A stretch of DNA of 64,000 nucleotides from Bin5 sp965218625 (GCA_965218625.1 CBDCLG010000004.1:82464-146463); one strand, 5' to 3'; shown: positions 26,866 to 36,139, counted from the first letter of the stretch. Numbers and translations are program-made. The notes: generated by a model not told the origin, from the sequence alone.

Positions 26866-27603
26866 TTAGATCGGCAAAGAAAGCTCCATGCGCCGTACCT
26901 TCTGCTCCTGCTGATGCGTTTCCACCCTGACGACAAGGACCGTCGAGTCATCGCCGGGCCGACCGCGGTCCAACGCCAAAGCCGCCTCCAGGACGCGGTC
27001 GGCTATCTCTTTTGCGCTCTTGCCGCAGGCCCCGTTTTCGGAATCTTCGCTGCCGGCGTTGCCCAGCGCAGCCGCGCCGGCAACATCCATAGACCCACCG
27101 CTGCGGTGCCCCGCGCTCCAGATGCCGTCGGTGAAAACGATTGCCGTCAATCCCGGCGCGAGAGGAAGCTCGACGATGTTGGGCTTTGTGTTGCGGTAAA
27201 TGCCGATGGCGTCGCACGGCTCCTCCAGCCACGCGATTTCGCCCTGCCTCTGCACCAGCACCGGACAGCGGCTGTTGCGGCTGAGCACAAGCGTCTCGGT
27301 TACCAGGTCGACGCTTGCGATGACCAGTTCGGCGCTGACTTTGCCGCCGCGATGCGTCCGCAGATAGTCGTGCGTGGCCCGCGCCACCGCGCCGTCACGA
27401 ACACCCTCGGCCAGTAAGCTCATCGCCTTGCGCGCAACGAGATTGCTGATCGCCTTGGCGCTGCGCCCGCTGCGCTGACCGTCCGAAACGACAATGCTGA
27501 TGCCGCCGTGGGGCCGTTCGACCACCTCCACAGTGTCCCCGCTTTCGCTGGAGGCATATTTCGAGACTTTGGCAACAGCGATCTGGATCTCCATCCGGTC
27601 CAT
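26866..27603 (-). CDS. PPM/SpoIIE-type protein serine phosphatase
   Basis: 245 residues from ATG 27603. PP2C/SpoIIE motifs with the metal aspartates: ISIVVSDGQRSGRSAKAISN (motif with the first Asp), AIVFTDGIWSAG (motif 8-like) and GRPGDDSTVLVVRV near the C-terminus. It likely dephosphorylates Ser/Thr on a partner protein, for example an anti-sigma antagonist or a kinase target. No sensory domain is attached. An in-frame start at 27729 would add 42 residues without family similarity. No anti-sigma or kinase gene is adjacent. Confidence 0.78.
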   Translation of the reverse strand: MDRMEIQIAVAKVSKYASSESGDTVEVVERPHGGISIVVSDGQRSGRSAKAISNLVARKAMSLLAEGVRDGAVARATHDYLRTHRGGKVSAELVIASVDLVTETLVLSRNSRCPVLVQRQGEIAWLEEPCDAIGIYRNTKPNIVELPLAPGLTAIVFTDGIWSAGHRSGGSMDVAGAAALGNAGSEDSENGACGKSAKEIADRVLEAALALDRGRPGDDSTVLVVRVETHQQEQKVRRMELSLPI

Positions 27604-27800
27604 CGAACGGCGCTTCCTGGCGGAACTTGTGAATTGTGGCGAATTCGTTTTCTGGACGTAGAAACGGACCGCGGGCGTCCGGCAGGACAGGAGAGCGAGT
27701 CGACAGGCAAAGGCGCGGAAGATGGGCAAACTTCCCGCTGCGATCTAATCATAGGCGCAGCGATCTGTCAATCGGAACAGAGGCACAAAGGTTTACTTGC

Positions 27801-27829
27801 TTGACACGGCAAAAGTCCTGTTCGATAAT
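27801..27829 (+). promoter_or_regulatory. Strong sigma-70-type promoter
   Basis: TTGACA (27801-27806), a 17-base spacer and GATAAT (27824-27829): a full -35 match and five of six in the -10. The expected start is about 27836, 23 bases before the dehydratase ATG at 27859 with its AGGAG (27846-27850). Confidence 0.75.
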
Positions 27830-27858
27830 TGCTGCAATCCAATTCAGGAGCGAGCAAC

Positions 27859-28998
27859 ATGAAAATAACTCGCATCGACACACATCTTACCGAGTTAAAC
27901 CACCGTTCGATCCCGTATGTTGTCATCCACACCGATGAAGGGATTCACGGCGTCGGTGAACCCTTCTCCTGTGGGCCGGACCGGGCGACGGTGGCGGCAA
28001 TACACGACTTCGAGGAATGGCTGGTGGGCCGCGACCCTCGCGACATAGAGGGCCTGTATCACCTGATGTATGCCGGCGGAAGATTTCCCGGCGGCTCCGT
28101 CGTCAACGCCGCCATCAGCGGCATCGAGCACGCCCTGTGGGACATCGCTGGCAAAGCCGCGGGCCTGCCGGTCTACCGCCTGGTCGGGGGCAAGGCGCGC
28201 GATCGCGTTCGCGTTTACCAAAGCGTTGGCGGTAACACTGCGCAAGAGCTGGCCGACGACGCCCGGCGACTTGTCCAGACCTACGGCTATACCGCGCTGA
28301 AGATGGGACCTCTGCCCCCGGACTGGCATCAAATGCCCTGGAACAAGGTGCTGAGCGAGACCGAGCGCCGCGTGTCCGCCGTGCGCGATGCTGTCGGCCC
28401 CGATGTTGACATCGGTCTCGATCCCCACGCCCGAATCCTCGAGATCGGGCGCGCGGCGCAACTCTGCGATGTCGTAACGCCAATGCGACCCTTCTTCGTC
28501 GAAGAGCCGCTGCGCCCGGAAAACTACGAGGCCCTGGCAAAGCTCAGCCAGAAAGTAAACGTGCCGATTGCAACCGGCGAAATGCTTTACAGCCGCCACG
28601 AATTCCGCGAGCTGCTCAGCTATCACGCCGTCGATATCATTCAGCCTGACATCTGCATAACCGGCGGACTCTGGGAGATGAAGAAAATCGCGGCCATGGC
28701 CGAAGTCCACTATGCCAGCGTCGCGCCGCATAACCCGTGTGGGCCGGTCGCAACCGCGGTCAACGTCCACTTTGCCGCCAGCACATCCAATTTCGAGGTG
28801 CTTGAATATAAGGCTGACGAAGGCCGTCGCGCCGAAATCGTGGATGAGCCCGTCAAGTTGGTGGACGGCTACCTGGAGCTGCCGGAACGGCCCGGCCTCG
28901 GCATCGATCTGAACCTGGAAGCCCTCGCCGCGCAACCGGGCCGTTCGTGGCATCGTCCTTTCCTTCTTCGCCCCGACGGGTCGCTGGCCTATCAGTGA
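27859..28998 (+). CDS. Mandelate racemase / muconate lactonizing enzyme family dehydratase
   Basis: 379 residues of the enolase superfamily. Metal-ligand segments are visible in order: DIGLDPHAR (Asp), FFVEEPLRPENY (Glu) and IATGEMLYSRHEF (Glu), then the general base region DIIQPDICITGG and a His in VAPHNPCGPVATAVNVHFA. The His-containing APHNP motif occurs in sugar-acid dehydratases such as galactonate dehydratase, so a sugar-acid dehydratase is likely, but the substrate is not provable. ATG 27859 has AGGAG 9 bases upstream and a strong promoter before it. Confidence 0.85.
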   Translation: MKITRIDTHLTELNHRSIPYVVIHTDEGIHGVGEPFSCGPDRATVAAIHDFEEWLVGRDPRDIEGLYHLMYAGGRFPGGSVVNAAISGIEHALWDIAGKAAGLPVYRLVGGKARDRVRVYQSVGGNTAQELADDARRLVQTYGYTALKMGPLPPDWHQMPWNKVLSETERRVSAVRDAVGPDVDIGLDPHARILEIGRAAQLCDVVTPMRPFFVEEPLRPENYEALAKLSQKVNVPIATGEMLYSRHEFRELLSYHAVDIIQPDICITGGLWEMKKIAAMAEVHYASVAPHNPCGPVATAVNVHFAASTSNFEVLEYKADEGRRAEIVDEPVKLVDGYLELPERPGLGIDLNLEALAAQPGRSWHRPFLLRPDGSLAYQ

Positions 28999-29119
28999 GG
29001 AAACCAACAGAGTGTCCCTCGCCGGTTTCCACCAACGGCGAGTCGAGACAGTCCCACTTGTGCCGGCAAAGGCCGACACCAACATCCGACAAGACCTCAA
29101 CACGAAGAGATAGGACGCA

Positions 29120-30101
29120 ATGCACGCAATCGAAGTCGATCAGACGCCAACAGGCCCCTTGCTCTCTTGGCGCGAGGTGGATGAGCCCGTCCTGCGCGCG
29201 GGCGAGGCGCTTGTCAGCATCCATGCCACGACGCTCAATCGCGCCGATCTGTCGCAGGCCGCCGGCAACTATCTCGCCGCCCCCCGGCGCGCCGCACATC
29301 CTGGGGCTGGACATGTCGGGCGAAATCGAGGCCGTCGCCGGCGACGTGCAGGGCTGGCAGCCAGGTGACACTGCCTGTGCGTTATTGGCAGGGGGCGGGT
29401 ACGCCGAGCGCGTCGCCGTTGACCAGCGCCTTCTGCTTCCCATCCCTTCCAACTGGTCCTTCGAAGAGGCCGCCTGCCTGCCTGAAGTCTACCTGACCGC
29501 CTACGTCAATATCTTCATGGAGGCCGGATTTCAGGCGGGGGAGACGGTCCTGGTCCATGGCGGCGCCAGCGGCGTGGGTACAGCGGCGATCCAGATGGTC
29601 AAGCAGGCCGGCGGGCGCGTCATCACCACGGCCGGCCGGCCGGACAAGGTGGAGACCTGCCGCGCACTGGGAGCCGATCTGGCAATCAACTACCGCGCCG
29701 ACGATTTCGCCGCAGCCGCGCGCGATTTTACCAGCGGTGAAGGTGTCGATCTGATTCTCGATATGGTGGGGGCAGACTACCTGGAATCTAACGTCAGCCT
29801 GCTCAAAGTGAGGGGGCGCCTGGTCTTTATCTCGACCCTCGGCGGTTCACAAGCGGAGATCAACATTGGTCAACTCATGGGAAAGCGCGCCCGCCTGATC
29901 GGTTCCGTCTTGCGCACCCGCCCTGTTGAAGAAAAAGCCGAGATCATCCGCCGCTTCCGTCAGCAGTTTTGGAAGCAGATCGAGAGCGGCGCGATCAAGC
30001 CGGTGATCGATCGCGTCCTTCCTGTTGCCGACGCCCACACGGCGCATGGAGTCATGCGTAACTACGAGAATATCGGCAAGATCGTCCTCAAAGTGCGCTG
30101 A
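29120..30101 (+). pseudogene. Zinc-type alcohol dehydrogenase / quinone oxidoreductase, frameshifted in a C run
   Basis: One quinone-oxidoreductase-like MDR protein spread over two frames. From ATG 29120 the first frame reads MHAIEVDQTPTGPLL... to NRADLSQAAGNYLAAP, then fails. From about 29283 another frame continues GAPHILGLDMSGEIEAVAG through VLVHGGASGVGTAAIQMVKQ (NADPH motif) to IVLKVR at 30101. The break is exactly at CCCCCC (29280-29285); removing one C restores AAPGAPHILGLDMSG. This is slippage, decay or a sequencing indel. An intact protein would be about 326 residues. It overlaps the convergent phosphatase gene by 14 bases. Confidence 0.78.
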
Positions 30102-30522
30102 GCTCGGCGAGCAACTCCTGCACCGCCAGCTCTATCGCGGCCAGCCCTGAGTTTGCATCGGTTACATCCAGGTCGTGTACCGTCCAATAGCGAACCCGCT
30201 CCGTCCAGTGGGGAAAGCGCACCTGCATTAGCGGTCGATGCTCCACTTCGTTGACCGCGACGACGACTGCCGCAGCAGCAAGATTCTCTTCCTCTAAATC
30301 CAGCGGCGGGCGCACAGGCTGTGGCGGCTCGATTCCTCGCAAACGCAGTCGCGCCAGCGCATACGACGAAATACAGCCTATGTTCTCGATGCTTGGCTGC
30401 AAGCCCCGGCTTTCCGCCCGCCACGCCAGTTTCCTCTGACTGGCCAGGGCGTTGAAATAATGTTCGGCAAAACGACTGCGGTAATAGTTGCCGGTACAGA
30501 GGAAGAGAACAGTCGTGGTCAT
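30088..30522 (-). CDS. Low-molecular-weight protein tyrosine phosphatase-like protein
   Basis: 144 residues from ATG 30522. VLFLCTGNYYRSRFAEHYF contains the CX5R phosphatase loop (C9, R15) followed by Ser, as in LMW-PTP and ArsC-like phosphatases. HDLDVTDANS near the C-terminus supplies the catalytic-acid Asp region. It probably removes phosphate from a tyrosine or acts on a related substrate. The 72 bases of extra upstream frame (to 30594) do not match the family. It overlaps the end of the plus-strand dehydrogenase gene. Confidence 0.8.
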   Translation of the reverse strand: MTTTVLFLCTGNYYRSRFAEHYFNALASQRKLAWRAESRGLQPSIENIGCISSYALARLRLRGIEPPQPVRPPLDLEEENLAAAAVVVAVNEVEHRPLMQVRFPHWTERVRYWTVHDLDVTDANSGLAAIELAVQELLAELSAL

Positions 30523-30532
30523 GGTGCGCGCA

Positions 30533-31213
30533 CTATGCTTGCTGCGGGCGTTTGCGAAGCGTGATCGCCTGAACGTCGCCGAATCGCCCCCCATCGGTTG
30601 GAATCACCTCGAATTCAACGATGTCGAAATGACATTCGAGGATCGAGCGCAATCTCCCGTGCGTGTAGAGCGCGTAGAAACGCTTCGGTTCATAGTGGTC
30701 CTCCTCCCGAACGCCCTCAAATTCCTGTCCGCCATAGCCTCCGATGAAGAGGAGGCCGCCGGCGCGAACAACACGCCCGATCGCTTTGAGTACCCGCCCA
30801 AACTCAACCTTGGGTACGTGCAGGAGGCAATTCTGCGCCAGGAGCGCGTCAAAGCGGCCACTCGGAAAGTCCAGGTGCAGAAAGTCCATCACGTATGCTT
30901 CGAGCCCCTTCGCTCGACACAGCCGCACCATCTCCGGCGAAAGGTCGGTACAAACGACGGCCAGACCTGCATCCTGAAAGAAACGACCGGCCTGGCCGGT
31001 ACCTGCCCCGATTTCCAGCAGCGAGATCGCCCCTTCCCCTCCGCCTTCCTGCCGACCTTCAGGCGCGCTGCCAGCTTTTTCGACCTGCAAACGACCCAGG
31101 AACTTTGTCCACGCTTCCTGCTTCCACGCATGGACCGGGCGGGTGTCCCGTTCTTCAGCGCGTGCGTCATAGGCGCTCTTAAGCTCAGTTGTGACGGAGC
31201 TGTAATCTGTCAA
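30533..31213 (-). CDS. Class I SAM-dependent methyltransferase
   Basis: 226 residues from TTG 31213. Motif I is SLLEIGAGTGQAGRFFQDAG, then VCTDLSPEMVRLC and AQNCLLHVPK, the standard Rossmann methyltransferase order; the fold of the C-terminal part (GGLLFIGGYGGQEFEGV) fits ubiquinone/tellurite-type methyltransferases. TTG 31213 overlaps the stop of the phosphofructokinase gene (TTGA) with GGGGGAGG upstream, so I prefer it to ATG 31336, whose extra residues are an out-of-family glycine-rich stretch. Substrate unknown. Confidence 0.8.
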   Translation of the reverse strand: MTDYSSVTTELKSAYDARAEERDTRPVHAWKQEAWTKFLGRLQVEKAGSAPEGRQEGGGEGAISLLEIGAGTGQAGRFFQDAGLAVVCTDLSPEMVRLCRAKGLEAYVMDFLHLDFPSGRFDALLAQNCLLHVPKVEFGRVLKAIGRVVRAGGLLFIGGYGGQEFEGVREEDHYEPKRFYALYTHGRLRSILECHFDIVEFEVIPTDGGRFGDVQAITLRKRPQQA

Positions 31214-33525
31214 AGACCGTTCGCCTCCCCCGCCTTCCTCGTCAACTTGGCCTCTCCCTCCAGTTCCGCCTGACGGAAGTACGCAGGGCCGGGCTGCGCC
31301 AACATGCGCGCCACCGGCCGCAACTCCATCCACCACTGCTCATATGGCCGTTGGAGTTCGGCATCCATCAGCCGCGGCACCATATACAGCGGAGTTGCCC
31401 TGACATCTCCCTCCTGGATGCCTAAACACGCGGCCCCCACCTCGGCATAGCTCTTGGCCTGGTGCCGCAGCGCCATCTCTTCTATGCGGCCGACTGCCTC
31501 CCACGCCAACCGCGCGGCCAGGATCCGGTCGAACGGCGACGGGTTGCCCCCCTGCTGAAGGTGCCCCAGAATCGACTGGCGCACCTCGAACAGGTCGCCG
31601 CCCTCCTCGTCAAACAGAGCCGCGATGAACGGTGTGGTATAGAAAGAGTTGGCCGACTCATTTCGGATCATCAGGCCCAGGCGCTTGCCCTGCTGAAAGC
31701 CCTGCTTCAGCAGTTCGATGTCCTGTTCAAGGTCCCTCAGCGTGATCCCTTCCTCATGCATGTAAACGCGTTCCGCGCCGGTGGCAATGGCGCTCATCAA
31801 CGCCAGGTATCCGCAATAGCGGCCCATCACCTCGACAATGAAACAGCGGTTGAAAGCCACGGCGGACTGCTTTATCTTGTCCACGACTTCGACGATGCTG
31901 TTGAGGGCCGTGTCGGCGCCGATGCTCAACTCGGAGCCCGGCAAATTGTTGTTGATGCTGGCCGGAATGCAAAGCAGTGGGATATTGAAGGCCGGGAAGT
32001 TGTGCCGCTCCTCGTAGAGCCGATGAATGGCGTGATAGCCGGCCCAGCCGCCGATCATCACGATGGCGTCGACCCGATGCCTTTCCAACGTTTGAGCGGC
32101 GGCGTACAACTCCGCCCCCTCCGGGCATTTGCGGCTGCTGCCAAGCTCACATCCGCCCGTCGGCGCCCAACCGTTGACCGACATCCAGTTCATCTCCTGA
32201 ATGTCGTCGTTGATCAGGCCGCGGCAGCCCCTCTTGACGCCGAGCGGTATGTGGCCGCTGTCCTCCAGCAGCCTTACCATCGCACGGGTGGCGGCATTCA
32301 TGCCCGGCGCCGGCGCCCCGCCCGTCATGACTGCGACTCGCAGCCTTTTCTGGTCCGGTTGGGGAGGGCGTGGATTGGCTTGAATTAGCGTCCGCAGGAT
32401 GCGGAAAGAGTCAATGTAGGCCTTGCCGCGGTACTGCATCGCCTCTTCGAAGTCGCACGCATGAATACATCGGTTGACCTCATTCGTTTGCGCTACGCAA
32501 TCGGTCAACGACTTATGAACAATCTTATTGTTCTGGATGCCGATCAGCACCGCCTCATCGCCCGGCCTCGCCTTGAGTGCGGCATCGGCCGCCGCAGCGC
32601 CCAGCAGCGTCGCAAGCACTCGATCATACGCGCTGGGCGAACCACCCCGCTGCACGTGGCCAAGCACTGTCACCCGCGCCTCTTCGCCCAGGTACCTGGT
32701 CAACACGTCCTTGACGTATCCGCTCGAGATCGGTTTGCCATGCCGGTCGTGCGCGCCCTCCGCCACTACTACGATACTGTCCCGCCGCCCCATTTCGCGG
32801 CCGGAACGCAGAATCGAACACATCTTCTCTTCCCACTCGTCCAAATTGGGAGGGCTCTCGGGGATCAGGGCAAAGTCCGCGCCCGATGCCAGCGCGCCCA
32901 TCAGCGCCAGGTAGCCGCAATGATGTCCCATAACCTCAACGACGAAGGCGCGCTGATGGCTGGCCGCAGTGCTGGTGATGGCATCAAGCGCTTCGGTGAT
33001 CCGGTGTAGGGCGGAGTCCGTTCCTATCGTCAGGTCCGTACCGAACATGTCATTGTCGATCGAACCGACGAGTCCGGCTACGGCCAGAAAACTGTGCTTT
33101 TCAGCTGCCGACGGCGCAAGCTGTCCCTCAGCGACCAACTCCTCGATGAGAGAGGTCCACTCCTCGCGCAGCACCTGCGCGCCCGTGAGGCTGCCGTCGC
33201 CGCCGATGACAATTAAGCGGTCTATCTCGAGTTGGATCAGATTGTAAACGGCCTTCTTACGCCCTTCACGGTTGAGGAAGTCCGGGCTGCGCGCCGTACC
33301 CAGGAGCGTCCCGCCTTTCTGCAGCACGCCGCCAACGGAGTCCCAGGAAAAAGGGCGGATAAGGCTGCCTCCCTCGATTATCCCCTGAAACCCTTCAAAA
33401 ATGCCGTATACTTCCGCTCCAACTTCCAGCGCCGCCCGCACCGCCGCACGCACGGCTGCATTCATACCCTGAGCGTCGCCTCCGCTGGTGAGTACCCCAA
33501 GACGAGCCGGTGTATCTGAGACCAT
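31210..33525 (-). CDS. Two-domain 6-phosphofructokinase (fused, eukaryote-like)
   Basis: 771 residues, double the usual bacterial length, from two tandem PFK domains. The first half (about 1-395) has VIGGDGSLTGA (107-116), SIDNDMFGTD (155-164) with the catalytic Asp, and VMGHHCGYLAL: a complete active site. The second half (about 396-760) is recognisable (VAVMTGGAPAPGMN, VMGRYCGYLAL) but degenerate: GGDGS is GGWAG (492-496) and IDND is INNN (524-527). An intact N-half and a decayed C-half is the pattern of animal and fungal PFKs, in which the second half became allosteric. ATG 33525 follows GGAGG. Catalyses fructose-6-phosphate phosphorylation by ATP. Confidence 0.88.
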   Translation of the reverse strand: MVSDTPARLGVLTSGGDAQGMNAAVRAAVRAALEVGAEVYGIFEGFQGIIEGGSLIRPFSWDSVGGVLQKGGTLLGTARSPDFLNREGRKKAVYNLIQLEIDRLIVIGGDGSLTGAQVLREEWTSLIEELVAEGQLAPSAAEKHSFLAVAGLVGSIDNDMFGTDLTIGTDSALHRITEALDAITSTAASHQRAFVVEVMGHHCGYLALMGALASGADFALIPESPPNLDEWEEKMCSILRSGREMGRRDSIVVVAEGAHDRHGKPISSGYVKDVLTRYLGEEARVTVLGHVQRGGSPSAYDRVLATLLGAAAADAALKARPGDEAVLIGIQNNKIVHKSLTDCVAQTNEVNRCIHACDFEEAMQYRGKAYIDSFRILRTLIQANPRPPQPDQKRLRVAVMTGGAPAPGMNAATRAMVRLLEDSGHIPLGVKRGCRGLINDDIQEMNWMSVNGWAPTGGCELGSSRKCPEGAELYAAAQTLERHRVDAIVMIGGWAGYHAIHRLYEERHNFPAFNIPLLCIPASINNNLPGSELSIGADTALNSIVEVVDKIKQSAVAFNRCFIVEVMGRYCGYLALMSAIATGAERVYMHEEGITLRDLEQDIELLKQGFQQGKRLGLMIRNESANSFYTTPFIAALFDEEGGDLFEVRQSILGHLQQGGNPSPFDRILAARLAWEAVGRIEEMALRHQAKSYAEVGAACLGIQEGDVRATPLYMVPRLMDAELQRPYEQWWMELRPVARMLAQPGPAYFRQAELEGEAKLTRKAGEANGL

Positions 33526-33598
33526 TTGCCGCCCTCCGTTCGCGGCGAAGTTTCAGCCGAAAACCGCCTCCAATTTCGAGGCAACTCCGTCAGCCTTC

Positions 33599-33607
33599 AT
33601 TATAGCA
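33599..33607 (-). promoter_or_regulatory. Extended -10 promoter for the phosphofructokinase gene
   Basis: On the minus strand TGCTATAAT (33607 to 33599) is a perfect -10 with the extended TG. It lies 74 bases upstream of the ATG at 33525. No good -35 is visible, which extended -10 promoters can do without. Confidence 0.55.
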
Positions 33608-33719
33608 TGTAGCTGCGATTACTTACACTTGCCAGCCGCCCTCCGCCGCCCTCCATCAGCGCACGTCCCTCCAGTGCGAGCTCCTACATCTGTCGCCAGT
33701 CCGCGCGGCCCGGCATCCT

Positions 33720-33749
33720 TTGACAGATCGGCACTTTGAAATGTACACT
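33720..33749 (+). promoter_or_regulatory. Sigma-70-type promoter for the MBL-TPR operon
   Basis: TTGACA (33720-33725), 18-base spacer, TACACT (33744-33749). The -35 is perfect and the -10 matches four of six. It sits about 100 bases before the MBL hydrolase start (33851). Confidence 0.55.
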
Positions 33750-33850
33750 TCAGGGCGCAATTCGGACTGAGTTGGGCGAGACTGGCATGGAGATTGTCGT
33801 CTTCGGGGTCAGTCTACGTTTTCCTCTTCGGTTGAAGAGAGGTCATTGTT

Positions 33851-34930
33851 ATGCCAGCCAGACGCAGAGCATCATTCAGAATTGGAGTTACGGGCTTGGG
33901 CGAGCGGCAGGAAATTGCGCCGGGTGTTTTCATCAACACCGTCTATCGCGGCTGTACGCCGGGTTTCGTGGTGACCGACGAGGGATTGATCCTGATTGAT
34001 ACGCCTTTGATCCCAAAACAGGCCAAAGATTGGCGAGAACAGATCGAATCGGAATCTCCGGACAAGCCAATCCTTTATGTCTTCAACACCGATCACCACC
34101 GCGGCCACGCCTTGGGCAACCAGTACTTCCTGCCGACGACGGTGATCGCCCACGAGCGCGCGTTCAAAGAGATGTCGGGCTATACCGAGAACTTCAAGGA
34201 ACGCGTCTATAACAGCTTCAAGCGGGAGCCGGATATCCAGGAACAGCTGACCAATATTGAGATCGTTCTGCCCGATGTCACCTTTACCGACTGCGCACGT
34301 TTACAGTACGGAGGACGTGAGGTGAAGCTGATCTATGTTGGCGGCCATACGCCGGCTACAAGTATCGCCTGGCTGCCGGAGGAAAAGATCGCCTTCGTCG
34401 GCGACATTTTGTGGGTGGACCAACATCCCTACATGGCCCAGGCCGATTCGCTTGAATGGATCGAAGCGCTGCGTCGGATCCGCTCTCTGGGCGCCGAGAT
34501 GCTGGTCCCGGGCCACGGCCCGGTGTGCGGTCCGGATGACACGGAAAAAGTGGAAGAGTACATTCGCAATAAGCGTCGGCGTGTGCGCGACTACTACCGC
34601 GCGGGTAAGACCAAGAACGAAGCCAAAAGCGGCCTCGTCGGCGAAATGTTGGAGCTCTTCCCTGTGCCTTTGGAGCGCAAGGCAAAGATCGAGAGCCAGA
34701 TCAAGTCCGGCATCAATCGAGTCTATCGCGAGATACAACGGGAAGAAGAACTGGCCAACGCCGAAATGGGCAACGGAACGTTCCCGCCTCCAGTGTCAGC
34801 ACCGGTTCTGGTGCGCGAACAACCTGCGGATGCCAACCTGGTACCGGATCCTGCAACTTTGCCCGCTCCGGCGATCGGCCAGCCCGAACAAAATGGAGGA
34901 CGGGAGGTCGAACAGGAGGCCAAGCTGTAA
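33851..34930 (+). CDS. MBL-fold metallo-hydrolase
   Basis: 359 residues. Metal-binding signature NTDHHRGHALGN near residue 78 (variant of HxHxDH), VGGHTPATSIAW and GDILWVDQHPYM supply the further His and Asp ligands, and PGHGPVCG is the last conserved His. It resembles the quinoprotein-relay / cyclase branch of the metallo-beta-lactamase fold rather than true lactamases. The last 80 residues are a charged coiled helix followed by a Pro-rich tail. GAGAGG precedes ATG 33851. The stop overlaps the start of the TPR gene (TAATG), implying an operon. Substrate unknown. Confidence 0.85.
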   Translation: MPARRRASFRIGVTGLGERQEIAPGVFINTVYRGCTPGFVVTDEGLILIDTPLIPKQAKDWREQIESESPDKPILYVFNTDHHRGHALGNQYFLPTTVIAHERAFKEMSGYTENFKERVYNSFKREPDIQEQLTNIEIVLPDVTFTDCARLQYGGREVKLIYVGGHTPATSIAWLPEEKIAFVGDILWVDQHPYMAQADSLEWIEALRRIRSLGAEMLVPGHGPVCGPDDTEKVEEYIRNKRRRVRDYYRAGKTKNEAKSGLVGEMLELFPVPLERKAKIESQIKSGINRVYREIQREEELANAEMGNGTFPPPVSAPVLVREQPADANLVPDPATLPAPAIGQPEQNGGREVEQEAKL

Positions 34931-35931
34931 TGGCCTATTCGGTTCGCCAAGAGCGCCAGGGCCTGGCCACCAGCTTGCGTGAAGATCTAGCCGAAGCGGA
35001 ACGCCTCATCGTTCTGCTGCGCAGGGACAATGTAGAAGCGTTCCTGCAGCTGATGGACAGGATCGAAGAGAGCTTCACGCTGCTGGAAACGAGCGGTCTG
35101 GACCTGAGACCGGAGCAGACCCGCTGGGGCAGTCTCCTCAGTAAGCTGACCCGCGAGGCTGGCCGCGTCGTGCGCACGATTGACGTGGCCGGCGGGCTGG
35201 GCCAGCTGCGCAAGGCCAATCCACCGGCCGAGGGACTGTGGTGGAAGCTCGATGCGGTTGTCGCAGCCGCTCGACGCCGCCTGATCCGTCGTTTAGGCAT
35301 TACGGTCGGAACGATCGCCGCGGTGCTGGCAGTCATCTGGGCGCTGCTCACATACGTCATTCCACCGGATCCCAACACGGTGGTAGCGTCTGAAGCAATC
35401 ACGACGTTGCAGCAACTCTCCTTCGAGCAGCGCTGGGAAGAGGCGCTGACGACCATTGAAGAGGCCAAAGCCCAGCTCACGCAGCCCGACGCCGAGCTAC
35501 TGATTTGGGAGGGGGTCGTTCGCGACAAATTGGGGCAGAGCGAGCGCTCGCTGGAGGCTCTGGAGGAGGCCAGGGCGTTGGTGCCCGCCGATCAGCAAGT
35601 GGCATATCTGTGGTCGCTCGGCGCCATCCGGCTGTACGTCAACGACCTGGAGGAAGCGCGCATCGCCGGCAACGAAGCAGTTTCATTGGAACCCACCAAT
35701 CCACAAGGCTACTTTCTCCTGGCCAGCGTAGCCGAAATGGAAGGAGACACCGGCGCCGCCGTCGGTCTCTTCGAGGAAGCATACCAACTGGCTACCGAGA
35801 GCAATCCCCAGTTGGCCGTGATTGCCCGCGTTCGCATGGGCAGCCTGCTGCAGCGGCCCGCCAATATGTCGCTCTTCGGCGAGGACCAGCCCGAAGCCGG
35901 AGAGAACGGCGAGAATGAGGAGGCCGAGTAA
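34930..35931 (+). CDS. Membrane-anchored TPR-like protein
   Basis: 333 residues. An N-terminal helical region of about 115 residues is followed by one transmembrane helix (TVGTIAAVLAVIWALLTYVI, about 123-142) and then TPR-like repeats: ALTTIEEAKAQL, SLEALEEARALVP, EARIAGNEAVSLEPTNPQG and AAVGLFEEAYQLA. A scaffold with one side of the membrane carrying the TPRs; partners unknown. The C-terminus is acidic. Start overlaps the MBL stop by one base, so both are translated together. Confidence 0.75.
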   Translation: MAYSVRQERQGLATSLREDLAEAERLIVLLRRDNVEAFLQLMDRIEESFTLLETSGLDLRPEQTRWGSLLSKLTREAGRVVRTIDVAGGLGQLRKANPPAEGLWWKLDAVVAAARRRLIRRLGITVGTIAAVLAVIWALLTYVIPPDPNTVVASEAITTLQQLSFEQRWEEALTTIEEAKAQLTQPDAELLIWEGVVRDKLGQSERSLEALEEARALVPADQQVAYLWSLGAIRLYVNDLEEARIAGNEAVSLEPTNPQGYFLLASVAEMEGDTGAAVGLFEEAYQLATESNPQLAVIARVRMGSLLQRPANMSLFGEDQPEAGENGENEEAE

Positions 35932-36063
35932 CGATTCGTCGGTGTTTCAAAGCATGATTCTCGTGAATTGCCAGTTTGCGGGAAGGCGCTGGCGCAGAGA
36001 GAGGAAGGTGCATCAGCAGAGAAAGTCGGTCGGGCGATAGCGCCACCCTCGCAGTTTAAATAC
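35932..36063. other. Intergenic region upstream of tRNA-Arg
   Basis: About 130 bases between the TPR gene and the tRNA. No coding frame or clear promoter can be supported; an AT-rich GTTTAAATAC lies just before the tRNA and may belong to its -10 region. Confidence 0.3.
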
Positions 36064-36139
36064 GCCCCCTTAGCTCAGAGGATAGAGCAACGGACTTCTA
36101 ATCCGTCGGTCGTAGGTTCGATTCCTACAGGGGGTGCCA
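36064..36139 (+). tRNA. tRNA-Arg (anticodon TCT)
   Basis: A full cloverleaf with encoded CCA: acceptor GCCCCCT (36064-36070) pairs with AGGGGGT (36129-36135; first pair is G-T), D arm contains AGCTCAGAGGATAGAGC, anticodon stem ACGGA / TCCGT encloses the loop CTTCTAA with anticodon TCT (reads AGA), and the T arm is GTAGG TTCGATT CCTAC. Discriminator G, then CCA (36137-36139). Confidence 0.95.

Larger units (their letters stand above)
33526..33850. other. Divergent promoter region
   Basis: 325 bases between the phosphofructokinase gene (minus) and the MBL hydrolase gene (plus). It holds the extended -10 promoter at 33599-33607 for the first and the TTGACA promoter at 33720-33749 for the second. 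No coding frame is convincing. Confidence 0.5.
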
